From: Pyricularia pennisetigena
Lineage: Eukaryota > Ascomycota > Sordariomycetes > Magnaporthales > Pyriculariaceae
Reading direction: 5' to 3'
Assembly (NCBI RefSeq): GCF_004337985.1
Contig: NW_021940921.1
Span: 513,758 to 577,757 of the forward strand
Length of the DNA stretch: 64,000 nt
This document shows, piece by piece, positions 20,378-32,398 of the stretch (position 1 is the first letter of the stretch; every line of letters starts with the position of its first letter). A model generated the notes under the pieces. The model was given only the letters and a program-made list of their open reading frames with translations, was not told the DNA's origin and searched no databases. The position numbers and the translations under genes are program-made.

Positions 20378-22599
20378 ATGCCCTGGCTGTCCCCTTTGCA
20401 TTCGCCGGCTGAATCGCCGCGCATCCAAAACCTCACGACCCCCATATCGTCGTCTCCGATAACTTACATCCCGCCGCTGATCGACGGCGCCAGCGGCACC
20501 GTCCCTCGTGCGCAGAAGCAGTCCTTGTCGCAAAGCCTTCGCAGCGACGCCTTTTCTCTGGCCAAGCTGCTGCCCGAGCTCGCGCTTTCTGCATGGGAGG
20601 GCCTGTTCACCCACGACGGTGCCGGCATCTCTGAGGAGGATGCAGCCTCCCGGTGGGGCGAGCTTGCCGACCTGGTTCTGCAGCTGGCCCTGTCGGCCGT
20701 TGAGCTCAACGTGATTTTCTTTGCCACGCCGATGTGGCTGTTCCTCCCTGGCATCTTCTTCGCTGGTTGGCTGCTTCCAATGCTCGGCGTGGTCTGGGGG
20801 ATCGCGCGGCTGCTCAACGCCGGAGAGTCCGTCTACTGCCAGCCGCGGCCTGCACAGCCCGAGTCGGCGGGTAGGGCCCCCAGGAGCAGCATCTGGTCCA
20901 CTCACAACGGCGAGGGAGAGGACGAACGTTGGGTTTTTGTCGCTGGGATGAGTCTCAGGTCAGTTGCCAACACAGCCTGATGGGGCTAGAGTCCAAGCTT
21001 GCCCAGATTCCAAAAAAAAAAAAAAAAAGACCACCGCTGACATGATGAAATAAACCACAAACATGGCACAGCCCACGCGCGACAAAAACCACCACCCTCC
21101 CCCTCCTCGCCCGCCTCTTCAACCGGCCCATCACCGCCCTCCTGCCCAGAACCTACGGGCTCCCGCTGGACCTCGTCCTCCTCCCACTCACCCGAGCCAT
21201 CCCGGCCCTGTCGCCCGACACGATCCTCTACAACACCATCCGCTCGGCGCTGCAGGACAACAAGGCCAACAAGGTCGTCGTCCTGGCCCACAACACAGGC
21301 GCCATCCAGACCTCGCGCGTCCTCTCCCGCCTCTGCGCCGACCTGCCCCCGGACAAGCTCTCCAAGCTGGAGGTGTACACCTTTGGCGCCGCCGCCGCAG
21401 AGTTCGTCCTCCCGCTGGGCGACGGCAGGGGCGCCGCCGAGGCCTCGGGCGCCGCCTTCCCGGCCCTCCTGAGCCCCGGAACACCACCACCACCACCACC
21501 ACCAGCAGTAGTAGGACCCCACGCCACCGCCGCGGCCTCCGAGGCGGCCGTCGCGCGCCGCCCCGGCCCGCACATTGAGCACTTTGCGCACGCGCGAGAC
21601 CCTTTTGCCCGCATCGGCGTCCTGCGCAGCGTGAGGGAGGATCTGGACGGCCGCTTCTGCGGCGGCGTCTTTGTCGTCAATGGGCCGGGCCTCGTGTTGA
21701 GTGCTGGAAACCGTGCTGGTGGTGGTGGTGGTGGTGGTGGTGGCGGCGGTGGGCGGGCCTGGGGTCCTCAGCGTCACCAGGCCGGCACCGCCAGGCCGCC
21801 ATCGCCTCTGTACCTGCCCGCGCTCGGGGTGAGCAGCAGCAGCAGCAGCAGCAGTGGCGCGGCCGCATACGACGGGGAAGTTGTCGACACGACAGCGCCG
21901 GCGGCAGCATCACCAAAACGAGGCCGGATGAGGAGCATATTGACAAGAATTACACCGTCGGCCCCCCCGCTGGTCGGCCGCCTCGCGTCACTGATGCCCT
22001 CGGCCCCGCCCGTCGTCGGCCTGCACGGCTACCTCGCGACGCTGTTCCCGGAGCAGGTGGCGACGCTGGCCAACTGCGACCGCGCGAGCGTGCTGGACAG
22101 CATCATGACCATCGAGCGCGACGTGGCTGAGAAGCGCGAGTTCGCGGCCATCGCGTCGCACGCCTCGTCCACCAGCCTGGCGGCCGTGCAGTCTTTTGCG
22201 GCCGGCGGGAGCGCCAAGACCAGCGCGAGGGACAAGCGCGTCAGCTGGACTGGGCTGGGCGCCACCGTCAACGGCGTCACTGGAGTGGGAAGCGGAGGGA
22301 GCGGCGGCGGTGGCAATGCCAATAGCAACAATAACAACAACAACAACAACAACAACACCAACAGCACTCACCTGGACGGCATCATCGGGCTCGAGATTGC
22401 CCGCCAGGGGTGTAGGGATTGCCAGGGTCACCGCGGCAGGGAGGTGAGCCGGCTGGTGCGCTTCGTCGACGTCGGCGTCGGCATGAGCGGCGCCGTCGCT
22501 GCAGCTGCGGGTGGCGGAGGCGGTGTTGGCGCGATCGGTCCGACTGGTCCTGGGTTGGGTGTCGCGGTGAAGCATGTGTCCAAGGGGACGTCCATGTGA
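20378..22599 (+). CDS. alpha/beta-hydrolase-like fungal protein with altered nucleophile elbow, 702 residues (2 exons)
   Basis: Exons 20378-20958 and 21072-22599 flank an intron GTCAGT...CACAG with a CTGAC branch site; the split codon is AGC. The join links DERWVFVAGMSL to LARLFNRPITALLPRTYGLP, the normal order in a fungal hydrolase-like family whose members read DERW-F-NG then FGRP-T---N-T-G. The strand before the nucleophile is VVVLAHNTG. The family form is LHSQGG, so Ser is Asn at residue 268 (HNTGA at 267-271). Later family landmarks are present: LEVYTFGAAA, HIEHFAHARDPFARIGVL, and VGLHGYLATLFPEQ near the C-terminal part. Exon 1 has two hydrophobic segments (about residues 100-155), so it may be membrane-associated. 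Gly, Asn and Pro codon repeats have inflated exon 2. Catalysis is doubtful. Confidence 0.8.
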
Positions 22600-22736
22600 A
22601 CACACGCCCACCCACCTGCAGGTCTTGGGGTCTGTTGCGTCTTTGTTTTGTCTTGTTTCCTTTTTTTTCTTTCCCCTCCTCTTTCCGGGCTTCCCCGGCC
22701 ATTTTATCTTGTCGTTTTATCCAGTCCATAATAATA

Positions 22737-23054
22737 NNNNNNNNNNNNNNNNNNNNNNNNNNNNNNNNNNNNNNNNNNNNNNNNNNNNNNNNNNNNNNNN
22801 NNNNNNNNNNNNNNNNNNNNNNNNNNNNNNNNNNNNNNNNNNNNNNNNNNNNNNNNNNNNNNNNNNNNNNNNNNNNNNNNNNNNNNNNNNNNNNNNNNNN
22901 NNNNNNNNNNNNNNNNNNNNNNNNNNNNNNNNNNNNNNNNNNNNNNNNNNNNNNNNNNNNNNNNNNNNNNNNNNNNNNNNNNNNNNNNNNNNNNNNNNNN
23001 NNNNNNNNNNNNNNNNNNNNNNNNNNNNNNNNNNNNNNNNNNNNNNNNNNNNNN
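22737..23054. other. assembly gap, 318 N
   Basis: A run of N followed directly by 24 T (23055-23078). The gap probably broke at a homopolymer. Confidence 0.99.
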
Positions 23055-23078
23055 TTTTTTTTTTTTTTTTTTTTTTTT

Positions 23079-24281
23079 AAACAAAAAAGATAAAAGTATA
23101 AAAAAATACTGTCATCTTTTGACAGAAAACAAAAAAATTAAATAAATAAACAAAAATAAACAATCCCACCTCGTCTTTGTTCTTCCGGACCGGCATCAGC
23201 CGATCATCTCGATCGACACTCAACCTAGCCTCATTCAACCATCGTCCAGACCCTTCTGGACAACCAAACCTCGTGGTCGGTGTGTGCCTGTTTACCGACC
23301 ACAACATTCCAGAGTCGCAGATGGATCAGCTGATTTTGTGCAGTGCATCCCTACCCAAGAATTATTGCTTTTTCTTTTGTTTTGCTTTCTCAATGCAGGA
23401 GACTTTGCCCAATCCTGCCTGCAACAAGAAAAAAAGAAAAAAAAAAAAGTGCCATCATGTGCGCACAAGACCCTGTCACATTCATTCACATGCATGACAT
23501 TCTTGACAAGGCAGGGGCGTCATGCAATAGTAAACAGGGGGAAAAACATTAATTGCGAGGAACAAATATTTTCATGTAATTGGCGCTGTAAAATATCTGT
23601 CATCGCTAAAAATCCAATCTGACAAGACCGGTACGCAGGCTCGTCGGTCTAGTTCATCTCTTGTATGTAAAATTTCATCTTGCAGGGTAAATCCTGTTTC
23701 AAAAGGTCACAAACTCCGTTTTGGGGACGCTCTGGTATTTCGCCCCCGCCATGCAAATTCCTATCGCAACCCATATGCAATCTTGATGTGAAAACCAACA
23801 TTAACCATTGCGAAATTCCAAAATGTGAAAGGGAGATATCAATCAGATCAACCTCCCTCTCTTGTCCAACAAAAAATCAAAAGCCAAGAAAGCAACAGCT
23901 CCTTCCAGTGATGCGATAACAAGCGACTAGGGGGTACGGTGTAAGTGCAGCGAATTGCAGGGGTATACAACGCCGGTGCCAATGTGTGTAAATGTGTATC
24001 AGGTGTATGTGTGCAAATGTATAAAGTGTAATGCGAAGAAGATCGAGTGATTAAAATGCAGTGTAGATGATATGCTGGGGGGGTAGTGGGAAGGGGTCAA
24101 GGGGCGTCGAGTCTATCAATAGATCATCGACGGTAGGGCATCTCATAACTGGGAGGGGGATTAAAGGCAGGGGGTTGTTCGTGATAGAGGCATGGGTCGC
24201 GTTTCGCTACAAAGGAAAGTTTCCGCTTATGAAGCCGAGATATAATAGAGGGGGAACTGCAGACGCGAAGGACCAATTTCC
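23079..24281. other. intergenic, no gene seen
   Basis: AT-rich, with tgtgtaaatgtg-type GT-rich sequence around 23980-24030. It probably holds the 3' UTR of the next (minus-strand) gene. No supported ORF. Confidence 0.5.
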
Positions 24282-25211
24282 TCACATCGTCGCAGACCCC
24301 CATAGACGCCATCGCTTCTGCTTCCGGGAGTCGTTCTTCTCCGCGTGGCAGAGGACGTCATCTTCGTCCAGGTCGAGCCTGTAACGCCTCACACTGCCAC
24401 CGTCGTCATCGAACCCGAGGTGCTGACCCTTCTTGCTCTTGGGGATGAAGCAGTCGGGCACTATGTGCCGCATCACCCAGCCCCTGACGCCGCGACTGGC
24501 AGCATCAATGGCAGCGTACTCAAGCCTCCGGGTGCGGTCGCTAGTCCAGTAGTGCGTCGTCTGAGGTGGCAGAGGTGGGTATGATGGTGACGTGGGCGTG
24601 TCGGGGGTGGTCGGAGAGTATGGCCGGATCGGTCGAGCACCGTAGTCAAGACTGGTAGGTACAGAGCGGACCTGGTTGTGGGAATGCTGCTGAGGATATG
24701 GCGTCTCGTCGGCCTCCTCAGCAGGATCAGGCATCGCCGGAAAGTAGAAATAAGTCACTGGCGACTGGGACAACTGGTGCTGCGTGTACGCCGTGTGAGA
24801 CCGCGTGCGGCACAACTGCTGTGCGCTGGACCGAGGCATGTGCGAGACCGGGCCCGACTTGGGCGACCTACGCACGGCCGGCCGATTCCGAGGTCGAGGC
24901 GTTGAGCTGTTGGAGTGAGACGACGACGTAGTCGACGTCCGGCGCTTGGAGCTCCGTGGTGGCATAGACTCGTAGCCAGAGTCCTGTCGGCGCATAGGCG
25001 TGGACTCGAAATCCTCTGTCGACATGCTTGCTGATGCCGGTTTGGAGGGTGTCATGGCGTAAGTTGCTGAAGTCCCTGAGGACATGGGCGGTTCAAACAT
25101 TTCAACTTCCTGGAAGCTGTGGTAGGTGGTGTTTGAACGCATGCTTGACCTTGAGCCACGGCGCGGAATCGGCGATAGTCGAGACATTTCTTCTGGGCCT
25201 CGACTGTACAT
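24282..25211 (-). CDS. conserved-looking Ser/Pro-rich fungal protein, about 309 residues
   Basis: I take ATG 25211 (MYSRGPEEMSRL) as the start. An in-frame ATG at 25307 exists, but the sequence between resembles leader or intron and ends in a possible acceptor (CAAAAG). The N-terminal two thirds are disordered and Ser/Thr/Arg/Pro-rich, with possible phosphorylation sites. The C-terminal part, about residues 225-309, looks structured: HYWTSDRTRRLEYAAIDAAS, RGVRGWVMRHIVPDCFIP, and then an acidic segment (YRLDLDEDD). I recall similar tails in other filamentous fungi but know no function. Confidence 0.7.
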   Translation of the reverse strand: MYSRGPEEMSRLSPIPRRGSRSSMRSNTTYHSFQEVEMFEPPMSSGTSATYAMTPSKPASASMSTEDFESTPMRRQDSGYESMPPRSSKRRTSTTSSSHSNSSTPRPRNRPAVRRSPKSGPVSHMPRSSAQQLCRTRSHTAYTQHQLSQSPVTYFYFPAMPDPAEEADETPYPQQHSHNQVRSVPTSLDYGARPIRPYSPTTPDTPTSPSYPPLPPQTTHYWTSDRTRRLEYAAIDAASRGVRGWVMRHIVPDCFIPKSKKGQHLGFDDDGGSVRRYRLDLDEDDVLCHAEKNDSRKQKRWRLWGSATM

Positions 25212-28200
25212 GTGCTTTTGACGATAGCATCGAAACCGGCAAGTACCAAGAGCAAAAGAGAAGACTGGACAAATGAAGGGGCGGGTTCGAGACTTGTATA
25301 GTTGCACGGTACGGAAATTTTTTGAATTTGGTTATTTTTTTTTTTTTTTTTTTTTTTCCCGGTATTGTTTGAAATTCGGTGATGAGCGGTCTGTGTGCGT
25401 CCTGGTTAACCAGCAATGATGGAGACTGGCAGATTGCAATAGTCCAGGGCAAGCGAAGTGAAGCCAAGGGTTGTCAAGCAAGCCAGCCCTGTTCTTATTT
25501 CTGATCTTCGATTCCTACTCGGCGGTAGGGCTCGTTGCCGGGTGATTTGTGTGCAAAAAGACGGGGTTCAGAAGTTGCGGTCTGGGTTTCACAGGCCCCA
25601 ATGGAGACTGAGACTGATGGGCAACGGGTTTGTTTATGGACTGAAAAGTCTCTGGGCCGTATGCGGAATGTATCCGGTTACTTCTTGTCCAGCGAAGCAG
25701 TCCCGCAAGCACGCAGGAGGGCCCAGAATAGCCAGTCCGCTATTGGCACTTTGTAGGGCGTCCCAGTTGTGCAGCTCTAGCGTGACATGCACAACAGGGT
25801 TTGGCTGCGAGACGGCCCCCTGTATGGGTTGGGGGTGTGTCCCTGGGATGCTAGCCGAAAAGCTGTACCGGATTAATATTGAGTCACGGCCAAGTGACAG
25901 GAGGGGCAGGTGAAGAATTGGGGGGGAATAAAGTACTGTAATAGAACAGTAATCCCGCCAAAACAACAAAGCAAGCTCCCCCGCTAGGGAAACGGCGGCT
26001 TGATATCCGAGACGAACCCTTGGCAGGCTTTTGTTGCCAAAGTCTTCCGGAAGCCTTATTACAGGTGAGACAAGGAAACGTCAAAAGTGGTGGCTGATTG
26101 AACTCGTCACCCAAAGGATATACACAACATAAATACGAACAAAGGGCGCGTTTCAACAGAGAAAGCCGCTGACTGGGTCAGCTGAACAGACAGTGCTGTA
26201 CCGTACTGTAATGATCGTTGACTGTTTGGTCACCGACAGTCTGTCTGTCCAGTCATTCTTGAGGGGGAGGGCGCTTTGTGGAGTTCGTGGAGACGGAGCG
26301 GTGGTGTAGACCAAATCGATCGAATTTCCCAAGTAAAAGTGGGGTCTTTTGTTGAGAATGGAGAAGAGTCAAATTCGAAAAAAGAAGCGGTCTGTCTTTG
26401 CGACTGTTGCCAGCTGCGAAAGAGTCAAAATTGACAAGGTTGAAGAGTGGCCCGGCAGCAGGCTACAGCAGCATCGTCATGTGTCGAACATTCCAACATC
26501 CATGGGTGCCAATCTCGTACGTCTGGCTGATGCTGCAGGTAGGAAATTCCCGGAATTAGAAAGGCGGAGCTCAAGGGCGGTTCCAAGCCGACCAGGTACA
26601 GAAGAAAGGGGCAAAGGCTCTCAAAGAGAAACAAAATGGCTGTTGCCGCAAACTCAGAGCAAGCCACTCAACGCATGCCATGCCAATAGTTTGGGCTGGT
26701 AAGAGAGAGAAGTAAAATAAATACATGCACTGTAAGAACTCGGTTGTGAGGCTGGTTGGATGCACAGTCAAAGCTTTTTGCTTGTACAGTTCCGGGCTGG
26801 CCTCCTCGCCCTGGAGATCTGGACCAGCGCCAGCTTTTGTGCGCTGTTCGATATTTTGACTAGGTTTTTCCCACGTTTCCCCTTGCAGATCAAGACGCAG
26901 CTGCGGCGTGGCGGGACGTAGCAGCAATCAGCCAACCAGTAGTGACGACAATGGCTGACGGCGCCGGGCAGCGGGGTGGCCGTTTACTTTATCGCGGCGG
27001 GGCGAACAAGGGATGGACGCGGGCGGGTAGAATTTGACGGGACGGGTTGGATTGATCTGGATGGGATGGGATGAATTTTGGTGCACAATCGGCACAAGTC
27101 CGATTTCGGTTGGGTTGGGGTTCTTTTTTTCTTCTTCTCCTTTTCTGTGTCCCATCGGTTATGGTTGTTGGCGATTCCTGGTTGGTGCAAGTTCACTTCT
27201 GTCCTGTGTGTGCCCCTCTTTGGTTTCTGCTTGGCAGTCGGAGTAAAGGACGAAATAGACTGGATGATTGATAGTCAATGAGCGGATGTCTCTTGGCCCG
27301 AACGCCAATGGATTTTAGACGAAGTGGGAGGGAGATTAGTTGACTGATTGACTGATTGATTAACTACCAGACCAGAAAAGCTGGTGGCTGACCGACTGAC
27401 CGACTTGGTCGGCAGGCGGCGAAAGCTCACGCCCCAGGTAAATTGTGATGAACAAAAAGTGTGCACTGACTGCCCGTCAGGCCAATGGATCAAGGGGCCA
27501 AAGCAATTTAAGAAATCAACCAACTTCGTATCGTGTTTATGACTGTCGCCGATATAACATATTAACCCAAACAGCCATACGTCACGGTTGCAAACTATAG
27601 GCGGGGACAGTGAATTGCCTGACCCAGATCCCAAGCAGCGGACCGTGTTCTACCAAATTACTTCTCCAGCCCCTCCTTGGTTTGGCCTGGCGCCGGTGCG
27701 GGTTGGTTGTCAGGTTTTGTGATCCAAAATCAGTTGATGTTCAAGACAGGCTTTTCGGCAACAAGCTGGTCGGCTGCGTCGGTATCTGATTAATACCTAG
27801 GCTGTATGAAAATATGTATGGGTCTTGTATTCCCCAAGTCGACTCAAGTGAAGCGAACTAACTGATCTTGTTGGTTGTTTATTTTGCTGTTGTGTTTTGG
27901 TCGAGTGCACAAATTGGCACACACACGCATGTGAATTTTGACCCCCATTTTCACATGTCTGCTGTTCTAGTTTTGTGTTTTTTTACTTTTCAAGGTAGCA
28001 TTCTGTGCCCGTCCTCAAATGCACACAGACACGGGACACGACGCCACAAACCAGCACACAAAGCGTGGCATCAATGCACCTCTGTAACTGGCTCTGTGGC
28101 TGTCGCGCTATCCCAGTTGCTGAAACAGGCTCATGTCTGTCAGTTACGGGTGACCCTATTCGCCCACTCCTTACCACCCCATCAGGCCAGTCAACCAATA

Positions 28201-29811
28201 CAAAGTCCTATGCAATCCGTGATGGAGGGTCGCATCTGTGTGATATTGGCCCCTGGGCAGGTCCACCACACCTTCACTCAGATGGTGTTCCAGCTTTGAG
28301 GCGATTTTGCCGACGCGACAATAATATACAAGACCGGTGCCGGCCTAATCTGGACTGGGTCGCGGCAGTACCCTGACGAATAAGAGGTCACGATCATTGT
28401 CCGGACTATTAGTCTACCCAGTTGTTAACGTTGTATTAACCAAGTCCATTTTTAGCAGATCGATCAATCCACTGCCGAGGATCGACTGGACCGAGGTCGA
28501 CCTGGGCAATGGAATCTGTTGCTCGCTGTTGCTGCTAGACCCTAGTGTTGCTGCTATTGACGTGACGTGACGCTACGTGACGTGGAATCATCAGAGAGGG
28601 AGAAAGACACCTCCGGTGGTGGTCTACGCTTCCGCGCGAGGGGAACGTATTTAGCGGTACTCGGGGGATCGCTCCCGGCGCAGGTCATACTCTCGCATAT
28701 CCGCTATGCGCCTCATGCGTCACGTCCTGTTCTAGTCCAGGTGCTTGGGCGATAGGCCCCCGAACCTGAGAGCGGTGATGAGGCAAGAGGGCGGTGATGT
28801 AGAAGAAGAAACGGGCTGCGCGCTAAGTATAGATAGATAACAAACAGTACACAGTCGGTAAGACTCACCATAGGTTGCCTCGCCTAGTTAGTGGTAGTAG
28901 TGGTCATTCGCATAATTGAGTCGGAGGGGGCAGAAGCGTGACAATCTCTGTGCAAAGTAGTTACTAAACATCTGCATATCAGCGGATTGACGTAATCAGG
29001 CGGCATGTGCGTCTCTGCTCTGTAGAAGAGTTGTACCAATTGTTTCGTCTGTTTCTTTGCATTGCATTGCATCCCACCATGCAAGCTTTTATTCAGTGGG
29101 TTTCTCTGCAAGCAATGGAAAACGGAGATAGAATGCAAGGCTGATTCCCCGTCTCGAAAGGCCATCCAACAAAGAGTAGGGTTAGGGTAAAGGTAACGGA
29201 GCCAGCGACCCGCTAGCGCCGACTTCGCTCACCGTGTCTGTCGTTCCTGCTAATGGCCAAGTACGAACCCCACCCTGTCCCAGTTTCAATTCCGGGAACT
29301 CTTTGTCTGTGCAAAAAGCCACCTGATCACCTTGATCACCTATCATCACGTGCCCCGAGTCTATCGTGCCTCTAACCTTAGTTGTCCACAAGCTCGCCCG
29401 CCCCTGGTGTTTGACGCCATTCTTGTGTCCCAGACTGCGTGTTCTCTGTACCCAATAATCCCTTCTTTTTTTTTGTCACAGATGTTAATGCCTTGGCAAT
29501 TGCAAACTGAGCCTTTTTTTTTTTTTTTTCTTGTTTACCATTCGCCTCCCGTAAATATAGCGCCATACCCATATTTACGGGATTTTCAGGATCGGGATAG
29601 TTTGAACTAAGCTGATCTTCTCCCTTTATGTTGATTAAAATCCTTGTGTAGATTAACGCCCACCTGCACTCCCCCCGGCAGCTACTGTGCTGCACCTTAT
29701 CTGCACCTCCCCTGACCTGGCCTAGCTTCTTCCACAAGCGCCTGCGCGCGGCGCGCGTGCACTCAAGCCCAGACTCCACCCACCCCCCATCTGACCCCTC
29801 GACCTCCCCCC
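25212..29811. other. 4.6 kb intergenic region between divergent genes
   Basis: No ORF here has domain-like sequence. It contains a T tract near 25337-25359, short tandem GACTGATT-like units near 27338-27360, the CRE-like cluster listed separately, and a T tract near 29515-29530. Both neighbours are transcribed away from it, so it must include both promoters. Its length suggests long leaders, upstream regulatory DNA or unannotated noncoding RNA. Confidence 0.5.
28558..28585. promoter_or_regulatory. cluster of overlapping CRE-like TGACGT sites
   Basis: The 28 bases carry TGACG three times in direct 5-bp steps, then CTACGTGACGTGG. TGACGT/ACGTGAC are the classic half sites for bZIP proteins of the ATF/CREB type. 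The cluster lies about 1.2 kb upstream of the Gcr1_C regulator. Binding is inference. Confidence 0.4.
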
Positions 29812-31133
29812 ATGTCTCGCTCGCCTGCACATGTCGCCATGGCAGAGGCCAGCCTCAAGAGGACAGCCTCTGAGCTAGATGATCCCGCGTCTGGATCTGA
29901 AGATGCTGAATCGTCGCCGGCACTGTCTTCACACCCCACTAAGCGCAGATATATAGACCAGTCCTCCGCCGAAGCCCAGCCGGCAGTTGATGCGGGCTCC
30001 CACACAACTACCGCCTCATCGCCAATCACAACGGCCAATGGCCTTTCCAATCATCAGCAGCGACAATTCCACGATGGAGATCCTTCGACGACACATGCGC
30101 CGCCGTTGTCGGGACCTTCGACAAATCACGTCAAGTCTCCCGGCCGTGTTCAAGTTCCAGAAGCGCTCGACGAAGATCGACTCCGAAGAATGGAATCCGG
30201 AGATCTCGTACAGACCATCCTGGAACTACAGTCAACATACCAACATAACATGAGCATTGTCTCGGCGCAGTATGAGGATGTTTCCAGGCAGTTGGTAGAG
30301 ATACGGACGTGTTTGTCGACCTTGCTGAAGGGGTCAACAGCAAGTCTGGAGGCTGCTTCACGAGTAAGTCCTCTCCACCTACATGCGTCAAGAACTTGCG
30401 CTTGCTCTTAACTACTTCCGTCTAGGGTGTTTACTAACAACTTATATTCTGCCTTCAGTGTCTCAATGCCACGCCTACTACGTCTACCACTGACACAATT
30501 CCCAAGCTGGTACCGGTCACACCCTTACCAGTCATACCGGCGCACACTGGTCGAGACATAGACAAGTCTGCGATTCAGCACGCAACGCTTGTTCCACCCG
30601 CAACAGAACCCACAGCCAGGCGTTCACCTCCTTTCACCGAGGCGACACCTCTAGCGACGTCTCTCTCCGCCTCGGCGCGGCCGACCCCTTCCCCATCCGT
30701 CGATGCGAGCTTTCAGCGCATCAACACACCGGCTCGCGTACCGCTGAAGCTCATCTTCCCGCCGGACGGTTCCGTGCCCACGGTTGTGACCTACAGTACC
30801 CTCCATACAGTCGGGGAGGTCTGGGCCGAGTTCAAGCATGGCCTGGATGGCACGCCTCCCATAGAGGTCATTGAGCAACAATGGGGCTCAAGGTGGCGTC
30901 CTGATCCTAAAGGCCGGACGTGGTTCAGCAGACGTAAGATTGTCTGGGACAAGGTCCGCGAGCTGATCCACGACGGCCTGACCGAAGAGGACGCCGTGAA
31001 TGAGGTTGACGCCATGCGCAACGGCAGGAGCGTGCACTGGCTGATCAACCTCTTGACTAACGATCGCAAGGAGATCAAGGCAAGTTGGAAGGCGGCCGCT
31101 GCTGCTGCGAAAGCGGCCAAAGGGAGGAAGTAG
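29812..31133 (+). CDS. transcription factor with Gcr1_C DNA-binding domain, 408 residues (2 exons)
   Basis: Exons 29812-30363 and 30459-31133 join in phase 0 (intron GTAAGT...CTAAC...TTCAG). The N-terminal half is Ser/Pro-rich with a short basic TKRRYI motif. Residues about 125-175 form a coiled-coil-like region (LVQTILELQSTYQHNMSIVS). Residues about 300-380 carry the Gcr1_C signature: VGEVWAEFKHGLDGTPPIEV, WGSRWRPDPKGRTWFSRRK, IVWDKV and a C-terminal helix. Yeast members of this class (Gcr1, Hot1, Msn1) activate metabolic and stress genes. Filamentous-fungal members are often little studied, so the target pathway is unknown. The C-terminus is an Ala/Lys tail. Confidence 0.88.
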
Positions 31134-31576
31134 TGGCGGTGGATTAAAGACCGTTGATCCCTCCCACTTTCCTTTGTTCTGATACCCTGTTACTATATAA
31201 ACATGCATCGAATCCAGTGGAATCTGTGGTGTTGTAGTGCATTACTACTGTACGGCTTGCGTTGGTTTAGATGGGTCTGTTCTACTTTTATCTATCGTGA
31301 GGTTACACAACCGTTTACAAATTCAGTCCACCCATGTACAGCTAACTATACATAACTATAGATAGCATCTATCACTATTGATATTCAAACAAGATCACTT
31401 GAAGAAGAAAACTGAGTGCAATTCGAGATGAGATGAAATTGAAAGCCTTATTTCGCTTGAGGTATCTTGGCATTTCCCGATGCACCGCTGGGGCTGAGCC
31501 CCCATACCTAGCATTTCAATGCCTGCCAGAGGCCACCGGAAACACTTGACTCTATTGTTCAAAATGTCCAAGTGTT
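31134..31576. other. convergent 3' region, no gene seen
   Basis: Between the 3' ends of the Gcr1_C gene and the next, minus-strand gene. AT-rich; presumably both 3' UTRs. Confidence 0.5.
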
Positions 31577-32398
31577 TCAAACGCCACCTGCCTTTGACGC
31601 CACGAACGGCCAGCAGACCAGCCCAACGGTGGTGAGCGACAGCGCCCCAGTCGCCCCCAGGCTGCGCGCAAACGCGGCGCGGGCCCGGCGGCGACTCTCG
31701 TCCCCGTCTCGCATTGCCAGCTCCTCCAGAACCTGCCGGCTGAGGGACGGGCTGCGAGCATCGAGGAGTGGCCTGTGACTAAGGCCGCTGCTGCTGCTGC
31801 TGCTCCAGATACTGCTGCTGCTGCTGCTCCAGATACTGCTGCTGCTGCTAGCGCTGCTGCAGCTGATGCTGCTGCGGATATCGTCGTCCTGCAACTGGCT
31901 GCTGACGAACAGAGCCGGGTCTGGAATCTCGAGACGCGGCAGGGTGTCCTGCGGCCTCAGGAATGGGGATTTGGGATATGCCTTTGACGCGCAGTGGCCG
32001 GCGGGGATCTGCACGGTCACCCTCCTGTTGAGCTTCGGGGGTTCGCCGCCGGCCTCGGCGAGGTCCTGCGCGGCTTGGAGGTGTGATACCTCGTCGTCCA
32101 GCGCCGCCAGCTCCTCGATGATCTCCCGATCCAGCGGTGGCATGTTGTCGTAGATGCTGTTGTTACTGCTGCACTCATCGTCGCCTCCCATCGCCGGGCG
32201 CGGGGATTTCGGGTATGCTTTGGACGGGCCGTGGCCAGCCGGGATCTGGAGGGTTACCCGCCTCTTTAGCTCTGGCTTTGAGTGTCCGACTGAGGATTCA
32301 TCGTCGGCGTCATACGCAGCTTGGAGCCGGGATACCTCGTCGAGCCGCTGGAACAACTCATATGAGAAGTCGTAGAAGTGGCAAGCGGAGGTTGACAT
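31577..32398 (-). CDS. protein with a duplicated 46-residue module, 273 residues
   Basis: Single ORF from ATG 32398. Residues 19-66 and 100-145 are copies of one module: LD-E-VS-LQAA, an acidic linker, then K-x-[KN]-RRVT-[LV]-QIPAGH, two variable residues, and SKAYPKSP. A third, partial echo (VLEELAMRDGDE) occurs near residue 223. Between module 2 and the C-terminus is a Ser-rich stretch with two SSSIWSSSSS units, encoded by a CTG/CTC repeat. The C-terminus (about residues 248-268) is hydrophobic (GALSLTTVGLVCWPFVA) and could be a tail anchor. RRVT and SP are plausible kinase sites. Family and function are unknown to me. Confidence 0.68.
   Translation of the reverse strand: MSTSACHFYDFSYELFQRLDEVSRLQAAYDADDESSVGHSKPELKRRVTLQIPAGHGPSKAYPKSPRPAMGGDDECSSNNSIYDNMPPLDREIIEELAALDDEVSHLQAAQDLAEAGGEPPKLNRRVTVQIPAGHCASKAYPKSPFLRPQDTLPRLEIPDPALFVSSQLQDDDIRSSISCSSASSSSSIWSSSSSSIWSSSSSSGLSHRPLLDARSPSLSRQVLEELAMRDGDESRRRARAAFARSLGATGALSLTTVGLVCWPFVASKAGGV

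Noticed and set aside
21063..21578. 171-residue ORF starting at the ATG near 21063
   Set aside because: Pro/His/Arg-rich wrong frame; that ATG lies in the intron just before the acceptor, and the neighbouring frame continues the hydrolase-like protein.
29170..29195. TTAGGG-like sequence
   Set aside because: Only about one and a half units inside ordinary intergenic DNA; not an interstitial telomere array.
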